A stretch of 64,000 bases of DNA from Dongia_A sp035695765 (GCA_035695765.1 DASRRI010000038.1:1-64000), one strand, 5' to 3'. Counted from the first letter of the stretch, positions 7,843-17,606 are shown. Translations and numbers: made by a program. Notes: generated by a model from the letters alone, not told the origin.

Positions 7843-10800
7843 CTAGAGCGCGAGCAGGACTTTAGGATCCCAATGCAGCGGATCGCGAGGCGGAACGGAG
7901 CTCTCTGCCGCCGCACGATAAATATCGGCGTATTGGCCACGAACCTCTTCCAGACTATCGAATGTAGTGTAAAGGTGCTTACTGTTTTTCCCAAATGCCG
8001 CGCGCAGTTCGTCGCGTCGTACTATCTGCGCAATCGCATCTACTAATTCGCTCAAGTCACCTTGCCGAAAGGTTATCCCATTGATTTTGGTTCTTACATA
8101 CTCTGCAAACCCGAAAGTAGAACTCGCGAGGACAGGCAATTCCTTTGCCATCGCCTGTAAAGCTATTCTCGAGTAGTATTTGAAACGAGATGTGCAAAAT
8201 AGAACGTCTGCGGCGTTCCAAAGAACACCCATTCCATCTTCTTCATTCATCAGTACGACGCGGTTCCGGCGCGACGCCGGTAGCTCTCGCGTCAGCTCGG
8301 TAAAGACCCTCTCGTAATTTGCCTCGCCCGAGCCAACAATCAAAAAGAATGCTCTCCGCGCTACGTCTTCAGGCAGTTGCTGAATTGCCGAGATAAGATC
8401 ACGCCGGCTCCGTCTATCAAGCAGGGCGCTCCATGTCAGCAAACATACATCGTGATCACATAGACCAATGGTTGCGCGCGCTTCATGCCGTGCTGGATGC
8501 GCAATAGCTCGTTCGAACTGAGCGACGTCCAATCCGTTGTCGATCACCTCGAAATTGTTCATCCTATCTGCTGGGGTCCAGTCGCGGCGGACGCGCTTCG
8601 CTGTAAAGACGACACGATAGGCATAGCTGCAACACTCGAGGGCTCGCGCCGCCACAGATTCTGCAAGGCCGGCAAAACTGCTTTTCCACGATTCGCTGTC
8701 CCGGATGCTCCACACGGAGGGCACTCGACATCTCTGAGCGGCATCGATCGCCCAAAACGACTTGATGCCATTGGAATGAATGAGATCAAAAGATCGTACA
8801 TCAATCTCGTTAAGAACCGCCGTGACGACCTTCTCGTAGTCTTGAAGTTCTACAATCGATTCCAGAGCCGCTAAATGCGGAGAGGTGATGATGGTCACAC
8901 CACTGACCGTGTACTCCTCTGCGAGTGGACCAACCTGGGAGGTCAGCACCACAGGGTCGATGATGCCTTGCTGCTTCAGACCAGTAATCAGCTGGAGAGT
9001 GCTATACGATGTATCTTCGCGACCAAGATTGTCGACGACGGCGAGAATGCGCAGCTTTCTTGTGGAAAGCGGGGCAACGGTCGGTCTTATATCGTACCGA
9101 TTTGTATCGAGGCTAAGGTGCGGACTGTAGAATGGATCCGTACGGGATCCATACCGACTTCGAAGAGCGGCCGCTTCGGAAGGTTCGATCGTTTTGTCGC
9201 GCGTGTAGCTGGCGTAGTGGTAGAGTTCGGCTTCAGCACAATAGACAGATCGCCAACCGGCGTCGTGCAGCCGCATGCAATAATCGACGTCATTGTACGA
9301 TATGGCGAAAGCCTGCTCGTCAAAACCTCCCATCCGAAGAAAAAGGGTTCGGGGCGTCAGCATAGCGGCTGCGGTGACAGCGGAACAGTTGCGGCTCACT
9401 CGCGCTAAATAGAGATAACCCGGCTCATCGCCAGGCAGGCCTCGCAGAGCAGTTAGGCCGCACCGAAGCCCGATTACGACACCGCCGTGTTGTACTCTTC
9501 CGTCCGGAAACAGCAATCGCGCCCCTACCGCCCCAACCCCTGGCAAGCGCGCCCATCCCATCATTTGGCTCAACCAACGCGCACTGATGATCTCCGTGTC
9601 ATTGTTGAGGAACAACACATAGTCTTCAGTCACTCTCTCTACAGCACGATTGTTGATGTAAGCGAAGCTGAATGAAGGGCCTGGATTTGGAATTCTGAAT
9701 ATTCTACACGGGAGCGATTTCAGGTAGTTTACCGTCGCCTGTTCCTCGCTCATGTTGTCTATTATGTATATCTTGTAATTTCGATATGTAGTCCGCCTTA
9801 GCGATTGAACCAGCTTGTCTACCAGCTGCCAGTTATTCTTGGTCGGAATTATTATGGCCACTGACGGACCATCGTCTGGCATGGTTGGGGCACCTACTTC
9901 GACACCGGCGTCTAGAGCCCAGTCCGGCTGCTCAACAGCGCATTCGATGCCGCGACGCGCAAAAGCTTCCCTCACTGCGTGGCGGTTACACTCGAACAGT
10001 TGCGGGCGACCAACGTGGGATGCTGGAGTTGACGAGACCCTGCGGTGGCAAAGTATTCTCGCGACATGGCCGATGTGATTGGCGCGCTCGCTTGCGCGCA
10101 AGAGCATATCGTGAATGTGACCACGCCCCTCTTCAAGACCACCACCAATCTGCTTATAGAGCGAGTTGCGCACAGCCGTTACATGCGAAATGTAGCAATG
10201 CGATAGCAATAGCTCCGGCGACCAGTCAGGCTTAAACCGTGGTTGCTCCAGCCCGTTGCCATCCGCTCGGATAGCAGCATCGTCGCAATAGATCATGTCC
10301 GTGTCCGGGCGTTCCCTGACGTAATGAGCAAAGTGTGCCAGTGCATCCCGATGCAATAAGTCTCCATGTTCGAGAAAAATTATGAACTCTCCTCGAGGGA
10401 TTGAGGCGCTGGAATTGTCAAAGGCCGTGACAGGCCCACCTTCCAACCGGCAAGTAAGTTTGATTCGCGCGTCTAGATCCGGCAGGGATTTTAGCACAAG
10501 CAGCCGCTGTGGGTCGGTGCCGCTGTCATAACTAACGATAACTTCGAACTGCGCGTATGACTGTTGCAATACGCTGCTGATAATCTCGCGCAACGAATCC
10601 ATCAGCCAGTCCTCGACAACTACGATGATCGAGAAGCTTGAACCCTCTTTAATCTCGTGAAGCACCTCTCTTAGAGCTGTGCCATATCCCGGATTAGGGC
10701 AGTTAAACATTTGCCAACCGTCGAACGCCGCGATCGCTTCACGAAGCTCGAAGCGCTTGAATCCCTTTGTGTACGGCTTCGATGGTCGTCCTTCCTTGTT

Positions 10801-11277
10801 CAAGCGACTTAAATAGTGTCGCAATGGATTGACATTACCCGCCAGCAGGCCTGGATTTTTCTTGAGATAACTCCGAGTACTGAATTCTGGGCTGGGATCG
10901 CGGCCCTCAGCGGCACCAAAGCGGATGTAGTGAATGAGGGGATTGATCTTCGCCGCGGCTACATCTGGATTTTGTGTAAGGTACCAGACTGTATTGAACT
11001 CGGGATTCGGATTTTGCCCTTGTGCAGCGCCACGCTCCAGATAGTGCGCAATGGCGGCGGATTTCCACTTAGGGGCTGCGGGATGGACCTTTCGATACCA
11101 TGAATGATCGAACAGGCCAGAGTTCGCGATTTGCTTGATCTTGCGACGATTGCGCAGTACCGCGGCTAAATTGGTGATAAGCGCCACGACGCCCATGCCT
11201 AATCCGACTGAATAAATGAGTCTCCAGAGGGCCCGAACATCATTGTTAAAACGTCGAAGATATCTATGGCCGTTCAT
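7843..11277 (-). CDS. Multidomain glycosyltransferase (N-terminal repeats, two GT2 domains, GT4-like domain)
   Basis: This is a protein of about 1144 residues. A membrane-like segment near the N terminus (VGLGMGVVALITNLAAVL) is followed by three copies of a roughly 45-residue motif (FDHSWYRKVHP; FNTVWYLTQNPDVAAAKINPL; FSTRSYLKKNPGLLAGNVNPL). This motif is common at the front of surface-glycan glycosyltransferases. Next comes a GT2 domain with a partly diverged core (SFSIIVVVEDW). A second GT2 domain is canonical (VAIIIPTKNN, FLNNDTEI as the DXD site, GGVVIGL). A GT4-like GT-B domain (RILAVVDNLGRE, VIDNGLDVAQFERAI) closes the protein. The ATG at 11277 was preferred over a TTG at 11325. GC content looks lower than in the flanks, which suggests transfer. 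Confidence 0.8.
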   Translation of the reverse strand: MNGHRYLRRFNNDVRALWRLIYSVGLGMGVVALITNLAAVLRNRRKIKQIANSGLFDHSWYRKVHPAAPKWKSAAIAHYLERGAAQGQNPNPEFNTVWYLTQNPDVAAAKINPLIHYIRFGAAEGRDPSPEFSTRSYLKKNPGLLAGNVNPLRHYLSRLNKEGRPSKPYTKGFKRFELREAIAAFDGWQMFNCPNPGYGTALREVLHEIKEGSSFSIIVVVEDWLMDSLREIISSVLQQSYAQFEVIVSYDSGTDPQRLLVLKSLPDLDARIKLTCRLEGGPVTAFDNSSASIPRGEFIIFLEHGDLLHRDALAHFAHYVRERPDTDMIYCDDAAIRADGNGLEQPRFKPDWSPELLLSHCYISHVTAVRNSLYKQIGGGLEEGRGHIHDMLLRASERANHIGHVARILCHRRVSSTPASHVGRPQLFECNRHAVREAFARRGIECAVEQPDWALDAGVEVGAPTMPDDGPSVAIIIPTKNNWQLVDKLVQSLRRTTYRNYKIYIIDNMSEEQATVNYLKSLPCRIFRIPNPGPSFSFAYINNRAVERVTEDYVLFLNNDTEIISARWLSQMMGWARLPGVGAVGARLLFPDGRVQHGGVVIGLRCGLTALRGLPGDEPGYLYLARVSRNCSAVTAAAMLTPRTLFLRMGGFDEQAFAISYNDVDYCMRLHDAGWRSVYCAEAELYHYASYTRDKTIEPSEAAALRSRYGSRTDPFYSPHLSLDTNRYDIRPTVAPLSTRKLRILAVVDNLGREDTSYSTLQLITGLKQQGIIDPVVLTSQVGPLAEEYTVSGVTIITSPHLAALESIVELQDYEKVVTAVLNEIDVRSFDLIHSNGIKSFWAIDAAQRCRVPSVWSIRDSESWKSSFAGLAESVAARALECCSYAYRVVFTAKRVRRDWTPADRMNNFEVIDNGLDVAQFERAIAHPARHEARATIGLCDHDVCLLTWSALLDRRSRRDLISAIQQLPEDVARRAFFLIVGSGEANYERVFTELTRELPASRRNRVVLMNEEDGMGVLWNAADVLFCTSRFKYYSRIALQAMAKELPVLASSTFGFAEYVRTKINGITFRQGDLSELVDAIAQIVRRDELRAAFGKNSKHLYTTFDSLEEVRGQYADIYRAAAESSVPPRDPLHWDPKVLLAL

Positions 11278-11359
11278 TTCAGTTTGAGATCGGAGCTTCG
11301 TCCGCCCCAACGCACGTCTCGGCAACGTTGTCCGATTGGTAAATACTCATCTGACCTTG

Positions 11360-13726
11360 CTAGCCTCGCGAGGTGGCTGACGGAACAACGTTTGCGGCCG
11401 GGGCATGGGCGGCCAGATTGCTTGATTGAACAAGGTGGGCACCAACCTTGCCATCGCAGGCCGCGCAAAACACCGCAAGGAATCGCGGCGAAGCGTCACC
11501 AGGCAGCGATACCCGACTGCGAAAAGCCAAATATTCTGAAGAGCTGATGGCCCCTACGTCAACGCAACGGATAAACTTAATCCAGTCGAGTTCCGAAGAG
11601 AGCCGAGGTAGAGGGTCATAAATCGATACATCTGTGTCATAGGCGGCCACCGCCACCGGCCTTTCGTATCTTGCCGCATCAAAAGCGGTGGTCGAAGGCG
11701 TCGTGACAATGCCGCGTGCGAACGCAAGAAAGGCATCTGCGCCGAAGGGCGCCCAAATGGGAGAATTTGGATCAGCGACGACAACGTTTCCGGGAAACAT
11801 TCCGACAGCTTGAGCTTGTGTTGTCGACCATTTGCCTGCCGGATGCGGTTTCAGCACAAACGTCGTGTCCGGAAATGCCCGTGCCGCCGCCGCAAGATCG
11901 GCCAAGAAGCACGACCGGAATTCATCCGAATAGCGGGACCAGTGGAGATTCTCAAAAATCCCAATGAAGCTTTGGTCTGCAAGCGGAAATCCCCGCCAGG
12001 CTCGCTTCTCCACAACGGGCTTGGGGCATCCGACTGGAACGACCTTCGACCTTGTCTCCTCAGATACCCACTCCGCCAGCTGTTCAGGCCCTCCCCAAGT
12101 CAAGATGAAATCTGACGCGAAAGATATATTTTGGTCGTAACGGTCGTCTCGGTAGGTTAGCCCGACATTTTCAACTCCATGTTGCAGCGTCGCTGTAGCG
12201 GTCCCATTGGCCTTGACCACCTCAACTAGTCTTCTGGCAAATATGTGTGGTCCTGCGCTGCTTTCCGACGCGGTTACGAGCAGGTCGCAGCCGATCCGCG
12301 GGTCTCGAGGATCAAGAGTCGAGATCTCTGTTTCATGCAGAAAGAACGTTCGGACGCCTTGCTTGCCTAGGGCCTTTAGACGTTCGGGCGCGTTGAGAGC
12401 TAAGCGCGAAAGAATACCGATCGATACGTCAAATTGATCTTTCGCTGAATGAACCAGCGGGACCAGTAAGTCGAAATCTTGGACTAGTTGAAAGAAGAAA
12501 AGGATTCGCCGCTTCCGTTGCCGCGCTTCTCGATTTCGATCTGTGAGCTTGATCACTTCCTGCCACTTCATGGAAATCTTCGTTCCATCGAAGTGCTCGC
12601 TTATGACTTTTGCAGCAGAGGCAAGATGGTCGCGGACAGTCTCCGGACTATCGAAGTAGGTCTTGATGGAGTTATACCAGTTTTCAATCAGAAGGCAGTC
12701 CTCTAGCGGCTTCAGGCTTGGAAGATAAGACGATACCACCGGAACGCCGCTGGCGAGCGACAGCAATATACGGTTCGGTGATTTTGCAAGGCTGAAGGAA
12801 TCATGCCCAAACGGGACGACGCAAACGTCGGCGCGCTTCAAGTAGGCATGAACGACGCTTGGGGTCCAATTGACATAGTGGGTGGCAAACGGCAGCGGCT
12901 GAATTATCTGCCTGAACTTGGCAATGCTATTGCTTATTACAACGAGACGGAACTGATAGGTCCTCGACAACTCGGTAAGATCACCGGCCAACCACAATAG
13001 CTGTGCCATTCCCGTGTCGCTGTGAGATGAGCCATGATGTCCAAACCACAAGACAATTCTTCCAGACTCGTCATCGCCGAGCTCAGGAGGAGGAGCTGGA
13101 GCACTTTCTACCGAAGGTATGAGAGGCGCCCTCTGCTCTGCGTATCCCAAGGCAATCAGAATGCTGCGGCCACTCTTGCGCGCAGTTCGACGAATGCGTT
13201 TCAGTAGCGTTGGTCGCCTCTTTTTCTTGGGCTTAACTGGAGGCGGAGCCGCATTGACTGCTATTGGAGGATATAGCTTGGTAAGCGTTTCCGTGTCAGT
13301 CGCGCGCTCTACCATGTCCGGCACAATGTAGACCGGTGTTTCTGCAGGCAAGCGCTCTCGAACTTTGTCGGCGAGAACTGACGTCGTCGTAACAATGGCG
13401 GCTGCAAGATTGGCCATGCCAGCGAAATAGTGCCGGGTCATGTCGCCGCCCAGAGTGCCGTAGCTCGGATCGAAGACGTCGTCGCACAGATCGAGTATGA
13501 CGGGGACGCCCAATTGTTTAGCCTGACCACAGACCTTCATTGTGCGATGGTTGAAGGCCTTGACTACGATCAAGCAGCGAGCTTGTTGAAGAATCTCGTC
13601 TGCCAACTCACCACTGCAGACCCTTGCGGAAATGCCGGCTCGCTCGAGATATAGGGCCGGGAGCATCGCGCGATATCGAATGCTCGCGATTCCGACGTCG
13701 AGGGAGGAAACATAGTAGAGAATCAT
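11360..13726 (-). CDS. Large glycosyltransferase fusion: GT4-like N half, CDP-glycerol-transferase/capsule-type C half
   Basis: This product of about 788 residues has two GT-B-like halves. The N half opens with MILYYVSSLDVGIASIRYRAMLPA and carries VKAFNHRTMKV, VILDLCDDVFDP and a nucleotide-sugar site region (FSLAKSPNRILLSLASGVPVV), as in GT4 enzymes. A basic Pro/Lys-rich linker lies at about 170-200. The C half (RILFFFQLVQDFDLLVPL, TATLQHGVEN, FVLKPHPAGKW, VTTPSTTAFDAARYERPV) resembles CDP-glycerol glycerophosphotransferases and related capsule transferases. An in-frame TTG at 13747 is an alternative start. It probably works with the following gene on the same surface polymer. The donor and acceptor are unknown. 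Confidence 0.7.
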   Translation of the reverse strand: MILYYVSSLDVGIASIRYRAMLPALYLERAGISARVCSGELADEILQQARCLIVVKAFNHRTMKVCGQAKQLGVPVILDLCDDVFDPSYGTLGGDMTRHYFAGMANLAAAIVTTTSVLADKVRERLPAETPVYIVPDMVERATDTETLTKLYPPIAVNAAPPPVKPKKKRRPTLLKRIRRTARKSGRSILIALGYAEQRAPLIPSVESAPAPPPELGDDESGRIVLWFGHHGSSHSDTGMAQLLWLAGDLTELSRTYQFRLVVISNSIAKFRQIIQPLPFATHYVNWTPSVVHAYLKRADVCVVPFGHDSFSLAKSPNRILLSLASGVPVVSSYLPSLKPLEDCLLIENWYNSIKTYFDSPETVRDHLASAAKVISEHFDGTKISMKWQEVIKLTDRNREARQRKRRILFFFQLVQDFDLLVPLVHSAKDQFDVSIGILSRLALNAPERLKALGKQGVRTFFLHETEISTLDPRDPRIGCDLLVTASESSAGPHIFARRLVEVVKANGTATATLQHGVENVGLTYRDDRYDQNISFASDFILTWGGPEQLAEWVSEETRSKVVPVGCPKPVVEKRAWRGFPLADQSFIGIFENLHWSRYSDEFRSCFLADLAAAARAFPDTTFVLKPHPAGKWSTTQAQAVGMFPGNVVVADPNSPIWAPFGADAFLAFARGIVTTPSTTAFDAARYERPVAVAAYDTDVSIYDPLPRLSSELDWIKFIRCVDVGAISSSEYLAFRSRVSLPGDASPRFLAVFCAACDGKVGAHLVQSSNLAAHAPAANVVPSATSRG

Positions 13727-14050
13727 AGAACGGTTGAGCCGGATCAAAGTTAGTCAGATGTGATGTATAGTTCGATCAAGATCTCAGCTCAAGTTCCTTG
13801 CTGAAACCAACCATCTTTCCGTTACCAAAAATTGCAAACGGAACCGGCGTTTCCGAGCGGTGATCAGGCGATCATAAGAGTTGGTGATTGGGGTGTGCTG
13901 GATCGCGATCGAGCACTTGCGGTATGGTTCTGTTCGAATTAGACAACTAAATGCGGTCCGGCTGTCTTGCCATCATCACGTGATTGGCCCGCCCGAATTC
14001 GCCTTCGCGCGGTTGCCGCGCTGGCACGGCGCTCCGTTAAAGGAACCGAG
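13727..14050. other. 324-bp divergent intergenic region
   Basis: This relatively A/T-rich gap separates the minus-strand glycosyltransferase pair from the plus-strand GT8-like gene, so it should hold both promoters. I see no gene. It ends with an AAAGGA ribosome binding site about 7 nt before the ATG at 14051. I could not place convincing -35/-10 boxes. Confidence 0.4.
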
Positions 14051-15046
14051 ATGGACAACATCGCGCGCGTCTTCGTGGGGACTGACCGGTCTCAAATGAT
14101 AGGCGTCAAGGTACTGGAATATTCGATCCGGAAGCATAGCTCAATCGAGGTAGACGTGCGACCGATGGTCGATCTCGCGTTGCCGGAACCTGCGGACCCG
14201 AGACACGCCCAGCGCACCGGATTCTCGTTCTCGCGTTTCGCCATCCCGCAGCTCGCCGGCTATCGCGGCAAGGCCGTTTATCTCGACGCGGATATGCTCG
14301 TATTCAAGGATTTCATGGAACTTTGGGCGATTCCGTTTGATGGCGCCAAGGTCATTATCCAGGAAGAGCTGCCGACTGAGGCGCAAAAATCGCAGAAGGG
14401 CGGTGCGCCGTCGAAACGGATCAAACAATGTTCCGTGATGCTGTTGGACTGCGGGCGCCTGAATTGGGACGTCAACAAGCTGATCGCCGACCTAGGCGTG
14501 CGGTATAGCTACGAAGACCTGATGTATCACCTTTGCATCCTGGAGCCTGACGAGATCGCCTATCGAATTCCGTTCGCTTGGAACAGCCTAGAGCGCTACG
14601 AGGCCGGTACCACGCGTTTGCTCCATTACACCGATATGCACATGCAGCCATGGGTCGCTCCGGAAAATCCTAATGGATATCTTTGGATCGGTTATCTGAA
14701 GGAAATGCTCAATCTGGGCCTCGTCACGCAAGCGGACATCGAGGAAGAGATCGCCCTCGGCCATGCACGTCCGTCGCTGGCCCTGGAACTTGCGGAGTCC
14801 GCGGGCAGCAGGCCGCTGACCGAGGTCGAAGTCAAGGGATACAAGGAGCACGACACGGCCGCCAACTTCGTGCGACACAAGGCTGTGTATGACGCCAGGC
14901 GCCGCCACAAGCAGGCGATCGAAGATTACGAGCGCAAGCTCCCGACGGCACCCTGTCCCGCCTCCGTGCCGCCGGCCGCCGCGGTTGCGTCCAAAGGCAT
15001 GATGCCGGATTGGCTAGGGCACATCCTGGCGCTTATCCGCGGGTAA
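14051..15046 (+). CDS. Glycosyltransferase, GT8-like
   Basis: This 331-residue protein has the hallmarks of GT8-type retaining glycosyltransferases: an early strand (RVFVGTDRSQMIGVKVLEYSI), then SFSRFAIPQLAGYRGKAVYL leading into the metal-binding DXD (D79-A80-D81 in YLDADMLVF). It also has VMLLDCGRLNW and a late LLHYTDMHMQPW that supplies the second metal-site His. The ATG at 14051 has an AAAGGA box. An in-frame upstream start at 13967 would add 28 unlikely residues. The C-terminal tail is Pro/Ala-rich. It probably adds a hexose in surface-glycan assembly. Confidence 0.8.
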   Translation: MDNIARVFVGTDRSQMIGVKVLEYSIRKHSSIEVDVRPMVDLALPEPADPRHAQRTGFSFSRFAIPQLAGYRGKAVYLDADMLVFKDFMELWAIPFDGAKVIIQEELPTEAQKSQKGGAPSKRIKQCSVMLLDCGRLNWDVNKLIADLGVRYSYEDLMYHLCILEPDEIAYRIPFAWNSLERYEAGTTRLLHYTDMHMQPWVAPENPNGYLWIGYLKEMLNLGLVTQADIEEEIALGHARPSLALELAESAGSRPLTEVEVKGYKEHDTAANFVRHKAVYDARRRHKQAIEDYERKLPTAPCPASVPPAAAVASKGMMPDWLGHILALIRG

Positions 15047-15057
15047 GCGGCGGGTGG

Positions 15058-15714
15058 CTAGAGTCCCAGGCGACTCGTGATGCTCTTGACCCACTGCCGG
15101 AATGGCGACGCCTTAGGAGCGGCAACAACGAATAGGCGCTTCCGCTTTTGGGTATGCTGCACTTCATCAAATTGGACAAGCCGCAGATTCGATTCTTCTA
15201 GAATTGCCGTTATCTCTGCTCGCTCATACCACCGCATATAGGTGGCACCGTCAAACCAAGCCTTATTCCCTTCGATCAGGTCAAAGCACAACACGCCCTT
15301 GGCCGAAAGCGCTTTCGCAAGGTTGCGCAACAGCTGCCGATTGTCCGGATAGAAGTGATGAAAGGTCGCAGAGGAATAGATGACGTCGAACTTTTCCGGC
15401 AGAGACACGAGCTCCGCATCTCCCTGCACGAACTTCATTCGAGATCCGGGATATTTGCCGGTAAGAAACTCAATATTCTTGTTTGAAATATCTAACCCGA
15501 GATAGGAGCGGAACCTATAGCCGCGTTCGAGCATCGACTCGATCAGACGCCCATAGCCAGGCCCGATTTCAAGCAGTCTCTTCTGGGCATCAAACCCAGC
15601 ATATCTGTTGACGGCATCGATGAACCCTAGACCATCAAGCGCTTCATTCCACGTGAGCGCTAGGTCTGGTTCCGCTTCGCGCCAACGGGCGCGGCTTAGC
15701 TCCCACTCGCTCAT
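15058..15714 (-). CDS. Class I SAM-dependent methyltransferase
   Basis: This 218-residue Rossmann-fold methyltransferase has motif I as LLEIGPGYGRLIE (about 48-60), an acidic loop (YLGLDISNKNI), a motif-II-like DVIYSSATFHHF and a post-motif LRNLAKALSAKGVLCFDLIEG. The ATG overlaps the stop of the upstream oxygenase gene (ATGA at 15711-15714), so the two are translationally coupled. An earlier in-frame start exists at 15750. In this setting it probably methylates a sugar or sugar-linked group. The substrate is not determinable. Confidence 0.8.
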   Translation of the reverse strand: MSEWELSRARWREAEPDLALTWNEALDGLGFIDAVNRYAGFDAQKRLLEIGPGYGRLIESMLERGYRFRSYLGLDISNKNIEFLTGKYPGSRMKFVQGDAELVSLPEKFDVIYSSATFHHFYPDNRQLLRNLAKALSAKGVLCFDLIEGNKAWFDGATYMRWYERAEITAILEESNLRLVQFDEVQHTQKRKRLFVVAAPKASPFRQWVKSITSRLGL

Positions 15715-16589
15715 GACCCTCTTCCAATCCGTGGATAAAGCTCTCGCCACAGGCGAATCACCGCGCCGCGCTCATAGTTCGGCAGTGCGTCCGCCATGGC
15801 GTCTTCATTGTGGCACCCTGCTTCGTAGAGCTTCTTCATCTCCGCGCCCACCGCTTGGCGCTGCAAGGGGGTAAAGACATAATTCGTTTTAGTCCTCGGC
15901 TTCAGACCATCAGGCCAATCAGCGTAATAATAGACCGCCAAAGATCGGCGCGTTGTACCTTCGGGACACGCTAGCGGTATCGGATGGCCGTGAAACGAGA
16001 TATCGCTCGTCTGGAAGATCACGGCGCGATTCTGCAATGGCGCAATTCGCTGAGCGCACCGATCCATCGATGCCGGCCAAAGCTCCAAATAACCCTCGTA
16101 TTCGGGCTTCCAATCTGGATTCAGATAAAGCAGCAGATTGAGCGCGCGCATCTTACCTGTCGACGGATGCACGTTAAAATCGGTGTGCACGTTGAGAAAA
16201 CCGCCCGGCCAAGTCTCGTGGAGACCACCGCCGAACAACTGGAAATCGCTGTACAACTTTGAATAGCCTGTGATGTACGCGAGCGTATCCATGAATAGCG
16301 GATCATATATCTCGTGGAAAAAGGCGCGATGGTTGTCCGACAACTTCTCCATCTTGCTCATTCCGACTTTCCGCAGCACGTGCTTGTGCTTCTTCAGGTC
16401 GTCAGGATTCTTGGCAGACAGCACTGCACAAAAATCCGCGCCGAGCCGATCGCACCAGCCCGGCCGCAGGAAATTGTCAATTACAATCGCAGGAAACGGC
16501 GTCGTGCCGACAAAACGCTGCCGCAACTCAGCCTTTTCTTGCTCAAGGCGTTCAAGATCTATCATTTGCCGCGAGGTGTGATCAAGCAT
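15711..16589 (-). CDS. 2-oxoglutarate/Fe(II)-dependent oxygenase
   Basis: This 292-residue protein has the double-stranded beta-helix signature of 2OG-Fe(II) oxygenases. The HXD iron ligands are H135 and D137 in NVHTDFNVH. The distal His lies in ISFHGHPIP (about 200-202) and the 2OG-anchoring Arg in TTRRSLAVYYY (about 214-215). N-terminal FPAIVIDNFL is typical of prolyl-hydroxylase-like members. It is the first gene of a coupled pair with the methyltransferase. Island membership suggests hydroxylation of a glycan, lipid carrier or glycoprotein residue. This is inference from context only. Confidence 0.8.
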   Translation of the reverse strand: MLDHTSRQMIDLERLEQEKAELRQRFVGTTPFPAIVIDNFLRPGWCDRLGADFCAVLSAKNPDDLKKHKHVLRKVGMSKMEKLSDNHRAFFHEIYDPLFMDTLAYITGYSKLYSDFQLFGGGLHETWPGGFLNVHTDFNVHPSTGKMRALNLLLYLNPDWKPEYEGYLELWPASMDRCAQRIAPLQNRAVIFQTSDISFHGHPIPLACPEGTTRRSLAVYYYADWPDGLKPRTKTNYVFTPLQRQAVGAEMKKLYEAGCHNEDAMADALPNYERGAVIRLWRELYPRIGRGS

Positions 16590-16707
16590 AAGGCCTACAA
16601 TATGCGCGGAAGAATTGCTTGTTCAAGCCCTATGGCGAGCAGCCGCGGCCGCGCCGACGGCGCTCCGATGTTTGCGATAGATGCTCTCAGTTGCTATATG
16701 CAACACC

Positions 16708-17493
16708 ATGCGCCTCGTCACCTGGAACATCAACTCCCTGCGCCTCCGCCTCGACCTGCTGCGCCGGCTGGTCAAGGAGGAGCAGCCGGACGTCATCTGC
16801 CTGCAGGAGATCAAGGTGCAGGACAGCGAGTTTCCCGAGGAGGCGCTGAAGGCGATGGGCTATCCGCACATCCTGCGCCACGGCATGAAGAGCTATAATG
16901 GCGTCGCCATCCTCTCGCGCCTGCCGTTCCTCGCCAAGGATCCGCAGAACTGGTGCGACAAGGGCGATTCGCGGCATGGGCGCGTGGTCCTGCCGGGCGA
17001 TCTGGATTTGCAGAATTTCTATGTCCCCGCCGGCGGCGACATTCCCGATCCGAAAAAGAACGTGAAGTTCGCCCACAAGCTCCAGTTCCTGGACGAGATG
17101 CAGGGTTATTTCCAGACCCGCCGCGCCAGGAAGAAGTCGATCATGGTCGGCGATCTCAATATCGCGCCGCTGGAGCATGACGTGTGGTCGCACAAGCAAT
17201 TGCTCGACGTCGTCAGCCACACGCCGGTCGAGATCGAGAAGCTGGCCGGCATCAAAAAGGCCGGCAAATGGGTCGACGCCATCCGCCATTTCGTGCCGGA
17301 GAGCGAGAAGCTGTTCTCCTGGTGGAGCTATCGCTCGCCGGACTGGACCCGCAACGACCGCGGCCGTCGGCTCGACCACATCTGGGTCACGCCCGATCTG
17401 CAGAAGGATCTGAAGGCCGCCCGCATCCGGCGTGACATGCGCGCCTGGACCCAGCCGTCGGACCACGTCGCAGTGATCCTGGATTTCGCGTAA
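16708..17493 (+). CDS. xthA: Exodeoxyribonuclease III (AP endonuclease)
   Basis: This 261-residue enzyme of the EEP superfamily cuts DNA at abasic sites and removes 3' blocks in base-excision repair. The catalytic motifs are MRLVTWNINSLRLR, LQEIKV (E34), YNGVAILSR, MVGDLNIAP (the D-x-N pair), RRLDHIWV and the terminal PSDHVAVIL (Asp-His). The ATG at 16708 aligns with the family's N terminus. An in-frame ATG at 16681 adds nine unlikely residues. In alphaproteobacteria xthA commonly follows lolA. Here 12.5 kb of hydroxylase, amidotransferase and glycan genes lie between them. Confidence 0.95.
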   Translation: MRLVTWNINSLRLRLDLLRRLVKEEQPDVICLQEIKVQDSEFPEEALKAMGYPHILRHGMKSYNGVAILSRLPFLAKDPQNWCDKGDSRHGRVVLPGDLDLQNFYVPAGGDIPDPKKNVKFAHKLQFLDEMQGYFQTRRARKKSIMVGDLNIAPLEHDVWSHKQLLDVVSHTPVEIEKLAGIKKAGKWVDAIRHFVPESEKLFSWWSYRSPDWTRNDRGRRLDHIWVTPDLQKDLKAARIRRDMRAWTQPSDHVAVILDFA

Positions 17494-17606
17494 CGCACAT
17501 CCCGCGGCGCGCATTCCCAAAGAGCGCAACGGTGGGTTGAGTTTCGTTGCTTTGCACCAGCCTCTGGGGCTAGCCTTTCCCCTTCGCTGATCGACGGGGG
17601 AAGATC

